From the NCBI GenBank assembly GCA_964600225.1, contig CAZRIT010000002.1:19059-83058 (forward strand): a stretch of DNA of 64,000 nucleotides, in the 5' to 3' direction. Origin of the DNA: CAZRIT01 sp964600225. GTDB taxonomy: Bacteria > Bacillota > Clostridia > Christensenellales > CAG-138. The notes under the pieces were generated by a model that saw only the letters and a list, made by a program, of their open reading frames with translations, was not told the DNA's origin and searched no databases. Both the position numbers and the translations under genes were made by a program. Numbering within the stretch: the stretch's first letter is position 1; the number at the start of each line of letters is the position of its first letter. Of the stretch, positions 42,893-52,839 are shown one piece after another.

Positions 42893-44134
42893 ATGACTAT
42901 TTTGGAGCAGGCACAAGCGGCAAAACAGGCTTCCCGCAAGCTCGCAACATTGGGCACGCCGATCAAAAACGCTGCGCTCATGCACATGGCGGAAAGCTTG
43001 CTGCACAACGCAGCGCGCATATTGGCCGAGAATGCCGCGGATCTGACTGCCGCCAAACAGGCGGGGCGCAACGATGCGTTTTGCGATCGGCTGGCGTTGA
43101 ACGAGAAGCGCCTCGGCTCCATGGCAGACGGGCTAAGAAAAGTGGCTGCCCTGCCCGATCCCATCGGCGCCGCCGACAATACGGTCAAGCGGCCCAACGG
43201 CCTGAGCATCGAAAAGCGCCGCGTGCCGCTTGGGGTCATCGGCATCATCTACGAAGCGCGGCCGAATGTGACGGCGGACGCCATCGGCCTTTGCCTGAAA
43301 TCGGGCAATGCCTGCATGCTGCGCGGCGGCTCGGAGTCCATCCGTTCCAACATCGCCATTGCGGATTGTCTTGCCAACGCTGCCTATGAGGCAGGCGTGC
43401 CGCAGGGCAGCATTCAGTTGATACAGGATGTCGGCAGGGAATCCGCCACCACGCTCATGCACCTCAACGGCTATCTGGATGTGCTCATTCCGCGCGGTGG
43501 CAGCGGGCTCATCCGAGCCGTCGTGGAGCAATCGAGCGTGCCCGTCATTGAAACGGGCGTTGGCGTATGCCATGCGTATGTGGACCTTGGCGCAGATATC
43601 AACATGGCGGCTGCTATCGTCACCAACGCCAAATGCACCCGTCCCTCGGTATGCAATGCCTTGGAAACGCTGCTGGTGCACCGTGAAATGGCACAAACCG
43701 CACTGCCCGTGATTGCAGATTCCCTGCGGTCGTTTCATACCGAGCTGCGCTGCGATGCAGAAGCGCAGCGGATTCTGCCCGATTCCGTTGCGGCGGCGGA
43801 GGAGGATTGGTCTGCCGAATACGGGGACTACATCCTGTCCGTCAAGGTGGTCGGCGGCATTGACGAGGCCATCGCGCACATCAACCGCTACGGTTCGGGA
43901 CACAGCGATACCATCGTTACCAACGATTATGCTCATGCCGAGCAATTCCTCAACGAGGTGGATTCCGCAGCCGTGTATGTCAATGCGTCCACGCGCTTTA
44001 CCGATGGCGAGGAGTTTGGCCTTGGCGCGGAAATCGGCATCAGCACGCAAAAACTGCACGCGCGCGGCCCCATGGGGCTAAACGAGCTGACCAGCGTGAA
44101 ATACGCCGTCCGCGGCAGCGGTCAAATACGATAG
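42893..44134 (+). CDS. proA: Gamma-glutamyl phosphate reductase
   Basis: A 413-residue aldehyde-dehydrogenase-superfamily enzyme. It reduces gamma-glutamyl phosphate with NADPH to glutamate semialdehyde in proline synthesis. LGVIGIIYEARPNVTADA, the catalytic Cys in TNAKCTRPSVCNALETLLVH, and the C-terminal NASTRFTDGEEFGLGAEIGI are diagnostic. GGAGG precedes the ATG. proB is not adjacent; a HAD phosphatase gene and a ROK kinase gene follow at 11 and 9 bp, so they are likely co-transcribed. Confidence 0.96.
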   Translation: MTILEQAQAAKQASRKLATLGTPIKNAALMHMAESLLHNAARILAENAADLTAAKQAGRNDAFCDRLALNEKRLGSMADGLRKVAALPDPIGAADNTVKRPNGLSIEKRRVPLGVIGIIYEARPNVTADAIGLCLKSGNACMLRGGSESIRSNIAIADCLANAAYEAGVPQGSIQLIQDVGRESATTLMHLNGYLDVLIPRGGSGLIRAVVEQSSVPVIETGVGVCHAYVDLGADINMAAAIVTNAKCTRPSVCNALETLLVHREMAQTALPVIADSLRSFHTELRCDAEAQRILPDSVAAAEEDWSAEYGDYILSVKVVGGIDEAIAHINRYGSGHSDTIVTNDYAHAEQFLNEVDSAAVYVNASTRFTDGEEFGLGAEIGISTQKLHARGPMGLNELTSVKYAVRGSGQIR

Positions 44135-44145
44135 AAGAGGTGCCC

Positions 44146-44943
44146 ATGGCCATACGATTGATTGCGCTGGATATTGACGGCACTTTGACCAATACGCCAA
44201 ACGAGATCAGCAGCGAGAACCTGCTGGCAATCCGCCGCGCAGAGGAGGCGGGGGTGATTGTTACGGTTGCCACGGGGCGCGGCTGTTGTGCAACCCGCCG
44301 CATCTGGTCGCTGATGAATCTGAAAAACTACGCCATACAGTTTGGCGGCGCATGGATTGTCGATACGCGCGATGAAAGCACGCTGTATATGGACGCCCTG
44401 TCGCACGAGATTGTGCAGCATGTGCTGCGCTATGCCGATGAACTGGGCCAATGCGCCCTGATCTACCAGGGCGATACGGTGTTTTGCAAGACCGCGCATC
44501 CGTTTGCGCTCCGATATACCCAACGTGGCGGCATGCCCTTTGTGGTGGAACCCGATATCTGTAACCGCGTGTTCCATGGCGTGCCCAAGGTGCTGGTGTA
44601 CGCCGACCCATCCGAGGAGGACGCCATCCGCGCAAAGATCACAGCGCATCTGGATGGGCTGGCTTCGGTATCACGTTCCTCGCCCGGTTTTATTGAGATC
44701 AACGGGCTCTCGGCCAACAAGGGCCATGCGCTCAGCATTCTGGCTAAGCATCTTGGCATTGCGCAGCGGGAAACGGCGGCGCTGGGCGACAGCTATCTGG
44801 ACATGCCCATGATGCAGTGGGCGGGCATTGGCGCGTGCGTCAGCGATGGGGTGGAGGACGCCAAGGCAGTTGCTGACGTCATCATTCCGCCATGCGACGA
44901 AAACGGCGTAGCGCATTTTATCGAACGGTACGTTTTGGGATAG
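44146..44943 (+). CDS. HAD-IIB (Cof-type) phosphatase
   Basis: A 265-residue haloacid dehalogenase-like hydrolase with a C2B cap. Motif I is ALDIDGTLTN (nucleophile and acid Asp), motif II VTVATGR, motif III Lys in NKGHALSILAKHLGI, motif IV GDSYLDMPMM. Such enzymes dephosphorylate sugar phosphates or flavin precursors. ATG at 44146 was preferred to a GTG two codons upstream because AAGAGG is better spaced. The gene lies between proA and a sugar kinase gene. Confidence 0.88.
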   Translation: MAIRLIALDIDGTLTNTPNEISSENLLAIRRAEEAGVIVTVATGRGCCATRRIWSLMNLKNYAIQFGGAWIVDTRDESTLYMDALSHEIVQHVLRYADELGQCALIYQGDTVFCKTAHPFALRYTQRGGMPFVVEPDICNRVFHGVPKVLVYADPSEEDAIRAKITAHLDGLASVSRSSPGFIEINGLSANKGHALSILAKHLGIAQRETAALGDSYLDMPMMQWAGIGACVSDGVEDAKAVADVIIPPCDENGVAHFIERYVLG

Positions 44944-44952
44944 GGAGTGGCT

Positions 44953-45900
44953 ATGACGCATACGATTGGCATCGATATTGGCGGTACAAACATCAGCGGC
45001 GGGATTCTTACCGATAAAGCGGAGCTCATTTGCAAGCGCTTCGTCGCCTATCCCGGCGCCGACAGGCCGACGGAATCCGTCAGCGCCGTTGCGGCGCTCA
45101 TTACGGACCTGTTACAGGATGCGCAGCTATCGGTGCAGGATCTGCACAGTATCGGCCTTGCGGTGCCCGGCAGTATCGATTATCGCACGCAGCACGTCAT
45201 AGACGCATTCAACCTGGGCTATCACCGGTTCCCGATTGTGGAGCTGCTGCACCGTTATTTCCCAAGGCTTGCAATCTATATGGAAAACGACGCCAACGCC
45301 GCGGCGCTTGGCGAATACTACTGCGGCGCGTTCAAGGGCTTCTCCTGCGGACTGCTGGTGACGCTCGGCACGGGCGTGGGTGCGGGCCTGATCCTAAACG
45401 ATACGTTGTTTATCGGCGGCATGCAGAGCGGGTTTGAATTCGGGCACATGATTCTTGTCAACGGCGGCGAGCACTGCTCCTGCGGCAACGACGGCTGTCT
45501 GGAAGCCTACTGCTCGGCGACGGCCTTGATCCGCGACGGGCAACGCGCGGCCCGGGCACACCCCGAAAGCAGGCTCAACCGCACGGATGGCGCACGGTTT
45601 GACGGCAAATGGGTGATTACCTGCGCGCAATCGGGCGATGCGGCGGCAAAGGATGTGTTTGATCGGTATATCCAAAACCTGGGCGCAGCGCTGACCAGCG
45701 CCATCAATGTGCTCGACCCACAGGTGATTGCCATCGGCGGCGGCGTCAGCAATGCGGGCGACTTTCTGCTCAAGCCCTTGTCTGACTATGTGGATGCGCA
45801 TGCCTTCTTTGATCCGCATGCAGCCATCGTGAAAGCCACGCTTGGCAACGATGCGGGCATCGTGGGCGCGGCCATGCTACACGCGCACAGAGGGCGCTGA
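44953..45900 (+). CDS. ROK family sugar kinase (glucokinase-like)
   Basis: A 315-residue ROK kinase. The N-terminal GIDIGGTNISGGIL binds ATP phosphate. ENDANAAALGEYY and TLGTGVGAGLI surround the active site. The zinc motif CSCGNDGCLEAYCS and the upstream His (FGHMILVNGG) are complete. It lacks a helix-turn-helix, so it is a kinase and not a repressor, probably glucokinase. GGGAG precedes the ATG at 44953. Confidence 0.88.
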   Translation: MTHTIGIDIGGTNISGGILTDKAELICKRFVAYPGADRPTESVSAVAALITDLLQDAQLSVQDLHSIGLAVPGSIDYRTQHVIDAFNLGYHRFPIVELLHRYFPRLAIYMENDANAAALGEYYCGAFKGFSCGLLVTLGTGVGAGLILNDTLFIGGMQSGFEFGHMILVNGGEHCSCGNDGCLEAYCSATALIRDGQRAARAHPESRLNRTDGARFDGKWVITCAQSGDAAAKDVFDRYIQNLGAALTSAINVLDPQVIAIGGGVSNAGDFLLKPLSDYVDAHAFFDPHAAIVKATLGNDAGIVGAAMLHAHRGR

Positions 45901-45936
45901 ATCGGCTTTATAACAAACGGAAAATAGGCATATAAA

Positions 45937-45963
45937 AAGGAGCCAATTGCTTGGCTCCTTACT
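45937..45963 (+). terminator. Terminator after the ROK kinase
   Basis: A 10-bp stem, AAGGAGCCAA/TTGGCTCCTT, with a 4-nt loop. The T-tract is short. Confidence 0.6.
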
Positions 45964-46029
45964 CTCCGTCCTGCTGTCTTTCCGCTGGTGCCCTTTCCAA
46001 CGGAAAGTATGGAATGATGGTACTAACTA

Positions 46030-46105
46030 GTTCGTTTTACGCAATTTAAGGAGGAAATCGGTAATGAAAAAACGAACAGCCGGACGGAAACCTTTGTATG
46101 GATAG
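46030..46105 (+). other. 13-codon ORF with perfect ribosome binding site inside a hairpin
   Basis: AAGGAGGAAATCGGTA precedes ATG (46064) and a 13-residue basic peptide, MKKRTAGRKPLYG, ending at TAG 46103-46105. GTTCGTTTT (46030-46038) can pair with AAAACGAAC (46069-46077), enclosing the ribosome binding site and start. No gene follows on this strand. It may be a leader remnant, a micropeptide or part of a small RNA. Confidence 0.35.
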
Positions 46106-46156
46106 AGTATAGCACGTCAAAACCGTTTATGCAAGCAGGAATATGAAACAAATTTG

Positions 46157-47038
46157 TCATTTTTCCCGATTATTTGTGAATAATGGGGTGTAATCGAGCG
46201 TTGCTGACGATTTGTGCTGCATCAGGATGTTAGAAAACCCTGCGTCCAGCGCATAGGTCAGGATACGATCGTATTCGCGATCGGTCAATTTGCGGTTGAG
46301 CGGCGGCGTCAAAGTGCGCTCCGTCGGCGTGTACTGGCGCATGATGGACAGGTGGAGGCTCTTGGGAAACGCATCCGACAGGTAGTCAATCACGCGGCGA
46401 GAATCATCGAGGCAGTTTGGCAGCACCAGATGCCGCACCAGCATGCCGCGTTGCGCAAGCCCGTTATCGTCAAGCTGCAGTGTGCCGACCTGCCGATACA
46501 TTTCCTCCAGCGCAGGCGCGGCAAACGCAAAATAGTTCTCCACCATAGAGAATGCTTTGCTTAGCACGGGGGAGACGTATTTCAAATCGGGCAGGTATAC
46601 ATCGATCAGCCCCGTCAGTGCGCGGACTGCCTCCACGCGTTCGTAGCCGCCCGTGTTGTAGACGATGGGAATGGTTAAGCCGAGTTCCCTTGCCTTTCGG
46701 ATGGCCTTTCGCAGCGCGATCAGATGCGGCGTTGGCGTCACCAGATTGATGTTGTGCGCGCCGAGCGATTGGAGCTCCAGCATAAGCTCCGCCAGCTCGG
46801 AAGCGGTGTAATCGGTTCCAACCGCGCCGCTTTGCAACGCATGGTTCTGGCAGAACACGCAGCCAAGATTGCAGCCCGAAAAGAAAACGGCACCCGAACC
46901 CACGGTGCCGCTGATGCATGGCTCCTCCCAGTGATGCAGCATGTGCTTGGCCACGCGCGCAAGCATGCCGACGCCGCAATCGCCAACACTGTTTGCGCGG
47001 TCGGTATTGCACATGCGCGGGCAGAGATTGCAGTGCAT
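46157..47038 (-). CDS. Radical SAM protein, PflX-like
   Basis: A 293-residue protein with two Cys sets. The N-terminal CNLCPRMC binds a possible extra cluster, and SGCNLGCVFCQN (CxxxCxxC) holds the SAM cluster. It matches the uncharacterised PflX branch of pyruvate-formate-lyase-activase-like proteins. The gene starts at the stop of the NlpC/P60 gene (TGATG), so translation is coupled, though a functional link with a wall hydrolase is not obvious. The longer upstream frame was rejected because CNLCPRMC should lie at the N-terminus. Confidence 0.85.
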   Translation of the reverse strand: MHCNLCPRMCNTDRANSVGDCGVGMLARVAKHMLHHWEEPCISGTVGSGAVFFSGCNLGCVFCQNHALQSGAVGTDYTASELAELMLELQSLGAHNINLVTPTPHLIALRKAIRKARELGLTIPIVYNTGGYERVEAVRALTGLIDVYLPDLKYVSPVLSKAFSMVENYFAFAAPALEEMYRQVGTLQLDDNGLAQRGMLVRHLVLPNCLDDSRRVIDYLSDAFPKSLHLSIMRQYTPTERTLTPPLNRKLTDREYDRILTYALDAGFSNILMQHKSSATLDYTPLFTNNREK

Positions 47039-48327
47039 CAGAACACGCGCCTGCCGTTGACAAAGTTGCGCGTCCAATAGGAGGTGGTGATGTTGCTGAT
47101 AATCACCTTGCCGGAGCTGGACGATGCGTGGATGAACTTGCTGCCGCCCAGATAGATGCCCGTATGGCTGACGCGCGACGAGGTATCGTTTTTAAAGAAC
47201 ACCAGATCGCCCGCCGACAGCTCGGAGGCCGAGGAGATGTTCGACCAGCGGCTGTTGGAGGAAAAGCCCGATGCACTGTAACGGCTGACGCTTACGCCGC
47301 AGGTGCGCAGGCAGTAGTACACAAAGCCCGAGCAGTCAAAGCCCTTCTGCGGGCTTTCCTGCGACCAGTTATAGGGATAACCCTTCAGCGAGTTGGCAAC
47401 GGACAGCAGTCCGCTGACGCTGTAAGAGGCACTGTAGCTGGGGGTGCCGAGGCCGCTGTCGCCACTGTTGTTATCGTTGCTGACGCTGCCCGCATCCGAA
47501 ACGGGAGAGGACGTTTTACCCGACGAGGAGGACGGCCGCTTGGTAGGTTTCGGCGTGGGCTTCGGGGTGGGCGTCGGGTCGATCTTCGGGCGCGCGCTCG
47601 GAGAGTATAGTAAATCCCGATCCTCAACATGGAATACCGCGTCCACGGCAAGGCCGTTTTTCTTTTGAAATGCCGACAGCGCGGATTCGCTGGCGGTTCC
47701 GTAATAGCCGCTGATTTTACCGTTGTAGTAGCCAAGCTCCGTCAGGCGCGCCTGCATGCGCTCCACGTCGACGCCGCTGTCGCCCAGCTTGATTTCGTAC
47801 GGCATGGCCTCCGTGCTAAAGAGGCTTTCCTGTAGCTGACTGTCTGCAACGCCGTTCATATCCGCTTGAATCGTCCGCTGGAACAGCGAAACCGCAACGG
47901 CGGTGGCGTCGTTGTATTTGGTGGACGGCTCGTCGGAATCCAGATACCCAAGCTCCATCAGGCGCGATTGCAATTGCTGCACGCTTGGGTAGTCATCGTT
48001 CTGCTGAAGCTGCGAATAGGCGGAAACATGCAGCTTTTCGGTCGGCTGCGGGGTGGCGGATATCGCTTCCGCCTCGTCCACCGCTGCGGAGGGCTGATAG
48101 GGCACGGGCGTGGGCGAAGGGGTGGAGGGCACATATTGCCTGGTCATGATGTATACGGCATTGGCGCCGGAAAACCTGGCAAGCGCCAGAGGCACCAATA
48201 TGAAAGCAAAAACAGCCACCGCAACGCAAGTAATCACCCATGTGCGCGCGCGGGTGCTGAAAAGCGGATGATCCTTTTTGGATGCGGGCGGCAGATATGC
48301 CTGCTGATCGTTCTTTTTCTTTGACAT
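47038..48327 (-). CDS. Membrane-anchored NlpC/P60 peptidoglycan hydrolase with two peptidoglycan-binding domains
   Basis: A 429-residue protein. A cytoplasmic basic start and one transmembrane helix (WVITCVAVAVFAFILVPLAL) are followed by two peptidoglycan-binding-1 repeats (VQQLQSRLMELGYLD and VERMQARLTELGYYNGKISG). A Thr/Pro/Lys and Ser-rich linker comes next, then a C-terminal NlpC/P60 domain with catalytic Cys in FDCSGFVYYC, His in SHTGIYLGG and a third His in FIHAS. It should cleave D-Glu to diamino-acid bonds in stem peptides. ATG at 48327 follows GGAGG. Confidence 0.92.
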   Translation of the reverse strand: MSKKKNDQQAYLPPASKKDHPLFSTRARTWVITCVAVAVFAFILVPLALARFSGANAVYIMTRQYVPSTPSPTPVPYQPSAAVDEAEAISATPQPTEKLHVSAYSQLQQNDDYPSVQQLQSRLMELGYLDSDEPSTKYNDATAVAVSLFQRTIQADMNGVADSQLQESLFSTEAMPYEIKLGDSGVDVERMQARLTELGYYNGKISGYYGTASESALSAFQKKNGLAVDAVFHVEDRDLLYSPSARPKIDPTPTPKPTPKPTKRPSSSSGKTSSPVSDAGSVSNDNNSGDSGLGTPSYSASYSVSGLLSVANSLKGYPYNWSQESPQKGFDCSGFVYYCLRTCGVSVSRYSASGFSSNSRWSNISSASELSAGDLVFFKNDTSSRVSHTGIYLGGSKFIHASSSSGKVIISNITTSYWTRNFVNGRRVF

Positions 48328-48485
48328 AGCGCCTCCATGATGTAACTTATTGATGATTATACAGGAGTAAGACATCGTAAGTTTGAACAATTTAAGAATT
48401 TACCGTAAATTTGACAATAGTTCTCCGATGCTTTTGCAAAGCGACGGCTCGTATGCTAGAATAGTATGGATTATAAGGAGATACT

Positions 48486-50418
48486 ATGGCCGTTTTAAGA
48501 GCGCAGAAGCTGACCAAAAGCTTCGGCGAAAACACGATATTTTCCGACCTGAACTTTGAGGTGTTCGAAAGAGACCACGTTGGCCTCGTCGGCATCAACG
48601 GATGCGGCAAAACCACGTTGATGCGCATTCTGGCGGGCGTGGAATCTGTTGAGGATGGCATGCTGCACAGGGGGAAGGGCGTGCGCGTTGCCATGCTCGA
48701 CCAATCGCCCGTGTGGAAGCCGCATGCTACGCTGTATGATTCGGTGCTGGATGTGTTTGCGGAGCTTATGCGCACGGAGGCGGATCTTGCCGAACTTGCG
48801 GAGCGCATCAATCGTGCGGACGAGGCCGAAATCCCCGCGCTGGTGCAGCGGCAGGCGTTGCTCAACGAGCAATACGAACAGCAGGGCGGCTTTACCTACA
48901 AAAGCCGCACACGCGCTGCACTGCTGGGACTGGGCTTTACCGATGAGCAGCTTCAATCCGAAATTGCTCACATGAGCGGCGGGCAGATGCGCAAGGCGGA
49001 GCTTGCGCGCATCCTCCTTTCGGAGGCCGATTTGCTGCTGCTGGACGAGCCGACCAACCACCTTGACATTCCGTCGATGGAATGGCTGGAAGCGTACCTG
49101 ACCGCGTTTCGCGGCGCGTACATCGTCATTTCGCACGATCGGTACTTTCTGGATCATGTGTGCACGCGCATACTGGAGATCGAGAACAAATCCCTGCATG
49201 CGTTCAGCGGTAACTACTCAAGCTATGTCGAGCACAAGATGGACGAACGCGCCTTTACCCGGCGGCGCTACGAAAACGCGCTCAGGGAGATCAAACGCAT
49301 CGAGGGCGTCATTGAGCAGCAGCNNNNNNNNNNGGTGGAACCAGGCGCGCAATTATGTGACCATCGCCAGCAAGCAAAAACAGATCGAGCGCATGAAAAC
49401 CGCGCTGGTGAAACCCGAGGAATCGCCCGATGCAATCCGCTTTCGTTTAAAGGCGAAGGAGCTGACGTGCAACGATGTGGTCGTCTGCACGAACCTGCAA
49501 AAACGCTTTGGCGAGAAGGTGCTGTTTTCGGATCTGAATCTGCTGATTCACAACGGTGAACGCGTCTGCATCATCGGCGAGAACGGCTGCGGGAAAACGA
49601 CCTTGTTTCGCATCCTGATGTCCAAGATGGAGCCTGATGGCGGTGCGTTTCGGCTGGGGCCGAACGTGGAGATCGGCTATTTTGAGCAAAGCACCGTGCA
49701 GACGAGCTGCACTGACACCGTTTTGGAATACCTGCAAAATGCGTTCCCTCGGCTGGATACGACCGAGATACGCAACTACCTTGGCACATTCCTGTTCCAC
49801 GGCGACGATGTATTCAAGCGCATGAACACGCTGTCGGGCGGCGAACACGCACGCGTACAGCTTCTGATTCTGATGCTCAACGGCAACAACGTGCTGTTTT
49901 TGGACGAGCCGACCAACCATCTGGATATTCCTTCCTGCGAGGCGCTTGAAAACGCGCTGGTTGCCTATGGCGGCACCATGCTGATTGTCACACATGATCG
50001 ATATCTGGCTAACCGCCTGGCGGATCGCATGCTTTTGATGGATGGCAACGGCGTGCGCGCGTTTGAAGGCGATTGGGATACCTACAAGCAGGCGCTTGCG
50101 GAAAAGAAGGCCGCGTCCGCCGAGCTATCGGAAAAGCCTGTTCCAAAGAACGGCTACACGCTTTCCAAAGAATACCGCGCGATGCTGACAAAGGCGCGCA
50201 CTGCCGTCAGTCGTGCCGAAAAAACCATTTCAGAGCTGGAAGCACAGCGAGACGCCTTGGAGCAGGAGATGGCCGATTGCGCAGGGTCTGCCGATTATAC
50301 GGCCGTCAACGCCCTGTACGAGCGCATCGGGGCCGTGCGCGCTGAGCTGGACAGCGCCTACGAGGCATGGGAGCACTGCCAATCAGAATATGAGCGGCTT
50401 CAGCGGGAGGAAGCATGA
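48486..50418 (+). CDS. ABC-F family ATPase, split by an assembly gap
   Basis: Two ABC domains in one soluble protein. The first has GINGCGKTT, MSGGQMRKAELARIL and LLLDEPTNHLDIPS. The second has GENGCGKTT, LSGGEHARVQLL and LFLDEPTNHLDIPS. The gap (49324-49333) falls in the linker between them; flanking residues (EGVIEQQ, then WNQARNYVTIASKQKQIERM) match the P-site tRNA interaction linker. The apparent frame change is caused only by the arbitrary gap length. A C-terminal coiled coil (about the last 80 residues) is present. ABC-F proteins act on the ribosome in translation or drug resistance. TAAGGAG precedes the ATG. Confidence 0.9.
49324..49333. other. Assembly gap (10 N) in the ABC-F gene
   Basis: Ten N. 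Coding is clear on both sides but in different window frames. Confidence 1.
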
Positions 50419-51482
50419 ATCTGTTTCCGCGCTTTTCCATCGGCTTTCGTTTTTCATTGGCGCAGCAGCCGCGGCTTTCCGCCTCCGATTGCTGGCGCAT
50501 TCTGCTTTCCCGCATTCCCGCAAGCATCGTGGTTGGTGCAAGCTTGCACGCATGCTTGGATGACCGCCGTCAACTGCCCGAGGATGCGTACATTTGCGCC
50601 ATGGGCGATCTATCGCTTGCTTCGGGCAAGCTGTTGTGTGCGCATTGCATCCACGATGCCGTGCTGCATTCCTACCTGACGCAGTATCGGCCGATCATCC
50701 AAAATAACGAGATGCTGTCGCTCGGTCGGGAAAACTATACGGATATCGGCGTCGTTGCGACGGACGGATCGGTAGCAGGCTGCGCAGCGGAGACGGTTGG
50801 ACTGCGGTTTTGCGCCGAGTACGCTGTGGCTGACGCAGCAAAACGTGGTCGCATCCTGCTCGTTTCCGAGCCGTGCCGTCAGCCACAGACGAAACCCGAT
50901 GTTGGCCGAGCCTTTTTGCGCTCGCTCGGCGGGCAAGAGAAGTTTGGTCGGATCGATCGCTTTTTCCTGCCGCTTTCGGGCGTTGGCCTCACGGATGCGC
51001 TCATCATGGCGTACAACGGGCGCTATGCAAGCACAACGCTTCCAAACAGCGGAAGGCAATTGGTTTACGGCGTGCTGCCGAATCGGACGGCGCTGCTGGA
51101 CGGCGTCGGCGTGGATGCGGAGGCACTTGCAGCCATGCGGGAAGCGGTTTGCCTGCAGGGCTATCGAAACGTCGCCGTGACAACCACGGATGCGACGGAC
51201 CCGCTGTGCCAAGCCCTGCTCGCGCTGTTGCAGCAACAATCGAGCGGCTGTCAAACGGTCGTTGTTGCAACGGAGGCGGGCGCGCAACACACGCCCCATG
51301 TGTGCGCACTGATGGAGGCGTGCAGGGAGGCGTCGCTGCACGCCGTTTTGGCGATGCGGCATGAAAACGCAGCGTTCGATCTTTATAACGTGACATCGGG
51401 TGATACACACGCTTTTGATAATCCGAAGGATGCGGCGTTGTACATTGCAAACGGCAATGTCGGGCGCCGCAATCCATCTTGA
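50415..51482 (+). CDS. Unrecognised 355-residue protein
   Basis: The ATG overlaps the ABC-F stop (ATGA) and the gene ends 16 bp before the nucleoside phosphorylase start, so it is embedded in an expressed operon. No transmembrane helix or signal peptide. The composition suggests an alpha/beta fold with several Cys (ICAMGDLSLASGKLLCAHCI and VAGCAAETVGLRFCAEYAVA). The second half has alternating strands such as GYRNVAVTTTDATDPL and TVVVATEAGAQHTPHVCALM. I do not recognise any family. Codon use matches the neighbours, so it looks native. Confidence 0.7.
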   Translation: MNLFPRFSIGFRFSLAQQPRLSASDCWRILLSRIPASIVVGASLHACLDDRRQLPEDAYICAMGDLSLASGKLLCAHCIHDAVLHSYLTQYRPIIQNNEMLSLGRENYTDIGVVATDGSVAGCAAETVGLRFCAEYAVADAAKRGRILLVSEPCRQPQTKPDVGRAFLRSLGGQEKFGRIDRFFLPLSGVGLTDALIMAYNGRYASTTLPNSGRQLVYGVLPNRTALLDGVGVDAEALAAMREAVCLQGYRNVAVTTTDATDPLCQALLALLQQQSSGCQTVVVATEAGAQHTPHVCALMEACREASLHAVLAMRHENAAFDLYNVTSGDTHAFDNPKDAALYIANGNVGRRNPS

Positions 51483-51498
51483 AGGAGGAACAGCACGC

Positions 51499-52821
51499 AT
51501 GAGAATGGTGGATATCATTGAACGTAAGGCGCTAGGGCAGGAGCTGACCAAGGAGGAGATCGCCTATTTTGTTGACGGCTATGTGCATGGCGACATTCCC
51601 GATTATCAGGCGGCGGCATTTCTGATGGCGATTCGGCAGCGCGATATGTCCGCGCGCGAAGCGGCCGATTTAACCGATGCCATGATGCATTCGGGCGATA
51701 CGGTGGATTTGAGCGACCTGCCGGGCATCAAGGTGGACAAGCATTCCTCGGGCGGCGTGGGCGATACCACAACGCTGGTGGTCGGCCCGCTGGTCGCCGC
51801 GTGCGGCGGCACGGTTGCCAAGATGTCGGGCCGCGGGCTGGCATTTTCGGGCGGCACGCTCGATAAACTCGAAGCGATACCGCATGTGCAGGTGGAGCAG
51901 CCCATTGAGCGCTTTAAGCAGATTGTGCTGAAAAACGGCGTAGCAGTGATCGGCCAGTCGGCCAACCTTGTGCCTGCCGATAAAAAGATGTATGCGCTGC
52001 GCGATGTGACGGCCACGGTGCAGAGCGTACCGCTGATTGCCTCCAGCATCATGAGCAAAAAGCTTGCCGCGGGCGCGGACTCCATCGTACTGGACGTCAA
52101 GGTCGGCACGGGTGCGTTTATGAAAACCGTGGACGACGCCAAACGGCTGGCCAGGCTCATGACAGGCATCGGCAAGCACCTCAACCGCAGCGTGGTCGCC
52201 GTGATTACGGATATGAACCAACCGCTCGGCATGGCGATTGGCAATGCGCTGGAAATGCGCGAGGCCGTACAACTGTTGCTTGGCAAGATTCCGCCCTCCG
52301 ATCCGCTGTATCGGGTCTGTATGCTGTTGGCTGGCGAGATGCTGATGCTTTCCAACCTGGCGGATTCGCAGGAACAGGCGGAGGCCATGCTGACCGAAGC
52401 CATCGTTTCGGGCCGCGGGATGGAAAAGCTCATCGGCATGGTGCAGGGGCTTGGCGGGGATGTCAGCTACCTGACGCTGGATGGCATGGATCGGCTGTGC
52501 AAGGTGCGCCGTCACATTCCGCTGTATGCGAAAACCGAAGGATATGTGGGAAGCTTTGATACGGAGCAGATTGGCTACGCGGCACAATTGCTCGGCGCAG
52601 GGCGCGCTGTCAAAACGGATATCATCGATCCCGCCGTCGGGCTTGTGATGCATTGCCGTGTCGGAGATCGGATTACGAAAAAAGACCCGATCTGTACGCT
52701 GTACGTCAACGACGAAAAGCGGCTGGAGGATGCAACCGATTGCATGATGCGTGCGGTGCGCATCGTGGCCGAACGTCCAACGGCCATCCCGCCCATGGTA
52801 TACGACATTGTGCGCGCATAA
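51499..52821 (+). CDS. Pyrimidine-nucleoside (thymidine) phosphorylase
   Basis: A 440-residue enzyme that phosphorolyses thymidine, deoxyuridine or uridine to base and (deoxy)ribose 1-phosphate. Start MRMVDIIERKALGQELTKEE is typical. Phosphate-binding KHSSGGVGDTT, LAFSGGTLDKLEAI, the SIMSKKLAAGAD loop and VLDVKVGTGAFM are all present. GAAGGAGG precedes the first ATG (51499). It lies upstream of polA with an 18-bp gap. deoA-type (thymidine-specific) and pdp-type (broad) enzymes cannot be told apart here, though Pdp is usual in Firmicutes. Confidence 0.93.
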   Translation: MRMVDIIERKALGQELTKEEIAYFVDGYVHGDIPDYQAAAFLMAIRQRDMSAREAADLTDAMMHSGDTVDLSDLPGIKVDKHSSGGVGDTTTLVVGPLVAACGGTVAKMSGRGLAFSGGTLDKLEAIPHVQVEQPIERFKQIVLKNGVAVIGQSANLVPADKKMYALRDVTATVQSVPLIASSIMSKKLAAGADSIVLDVKVGTGAFMKTVDDAKRLARLMTGIGKHLNRSVVAVITDMNQPLGMAIGNALEMREAVQLLLGKIPPSDPLYRVCMLLAGEMLMLSNLADSQEQAEAMLTEAIVSGRGMEKLIGMVQGLGGDVSYLTLDGMDRLCKVRRHIPLYAKTEGYVGSFDTEQIGYAAQLLGAGRAVKTDIIDPAVGLVMHCRVGDRITKKDPICTLYVNDEKRLEDATDCMMRAVRIVAERPTAIPPMVYDIVRA

Positions 52822-52839
52822 AGGACGGAGGAGTTCAAT

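Noticed and set aside
48486..50418. Frameshift in the ABC-F gene
   Set aside because: The change of frame coincides with the ten-N gap, whose length is arbitrary, so it is not evidence of a mutation.
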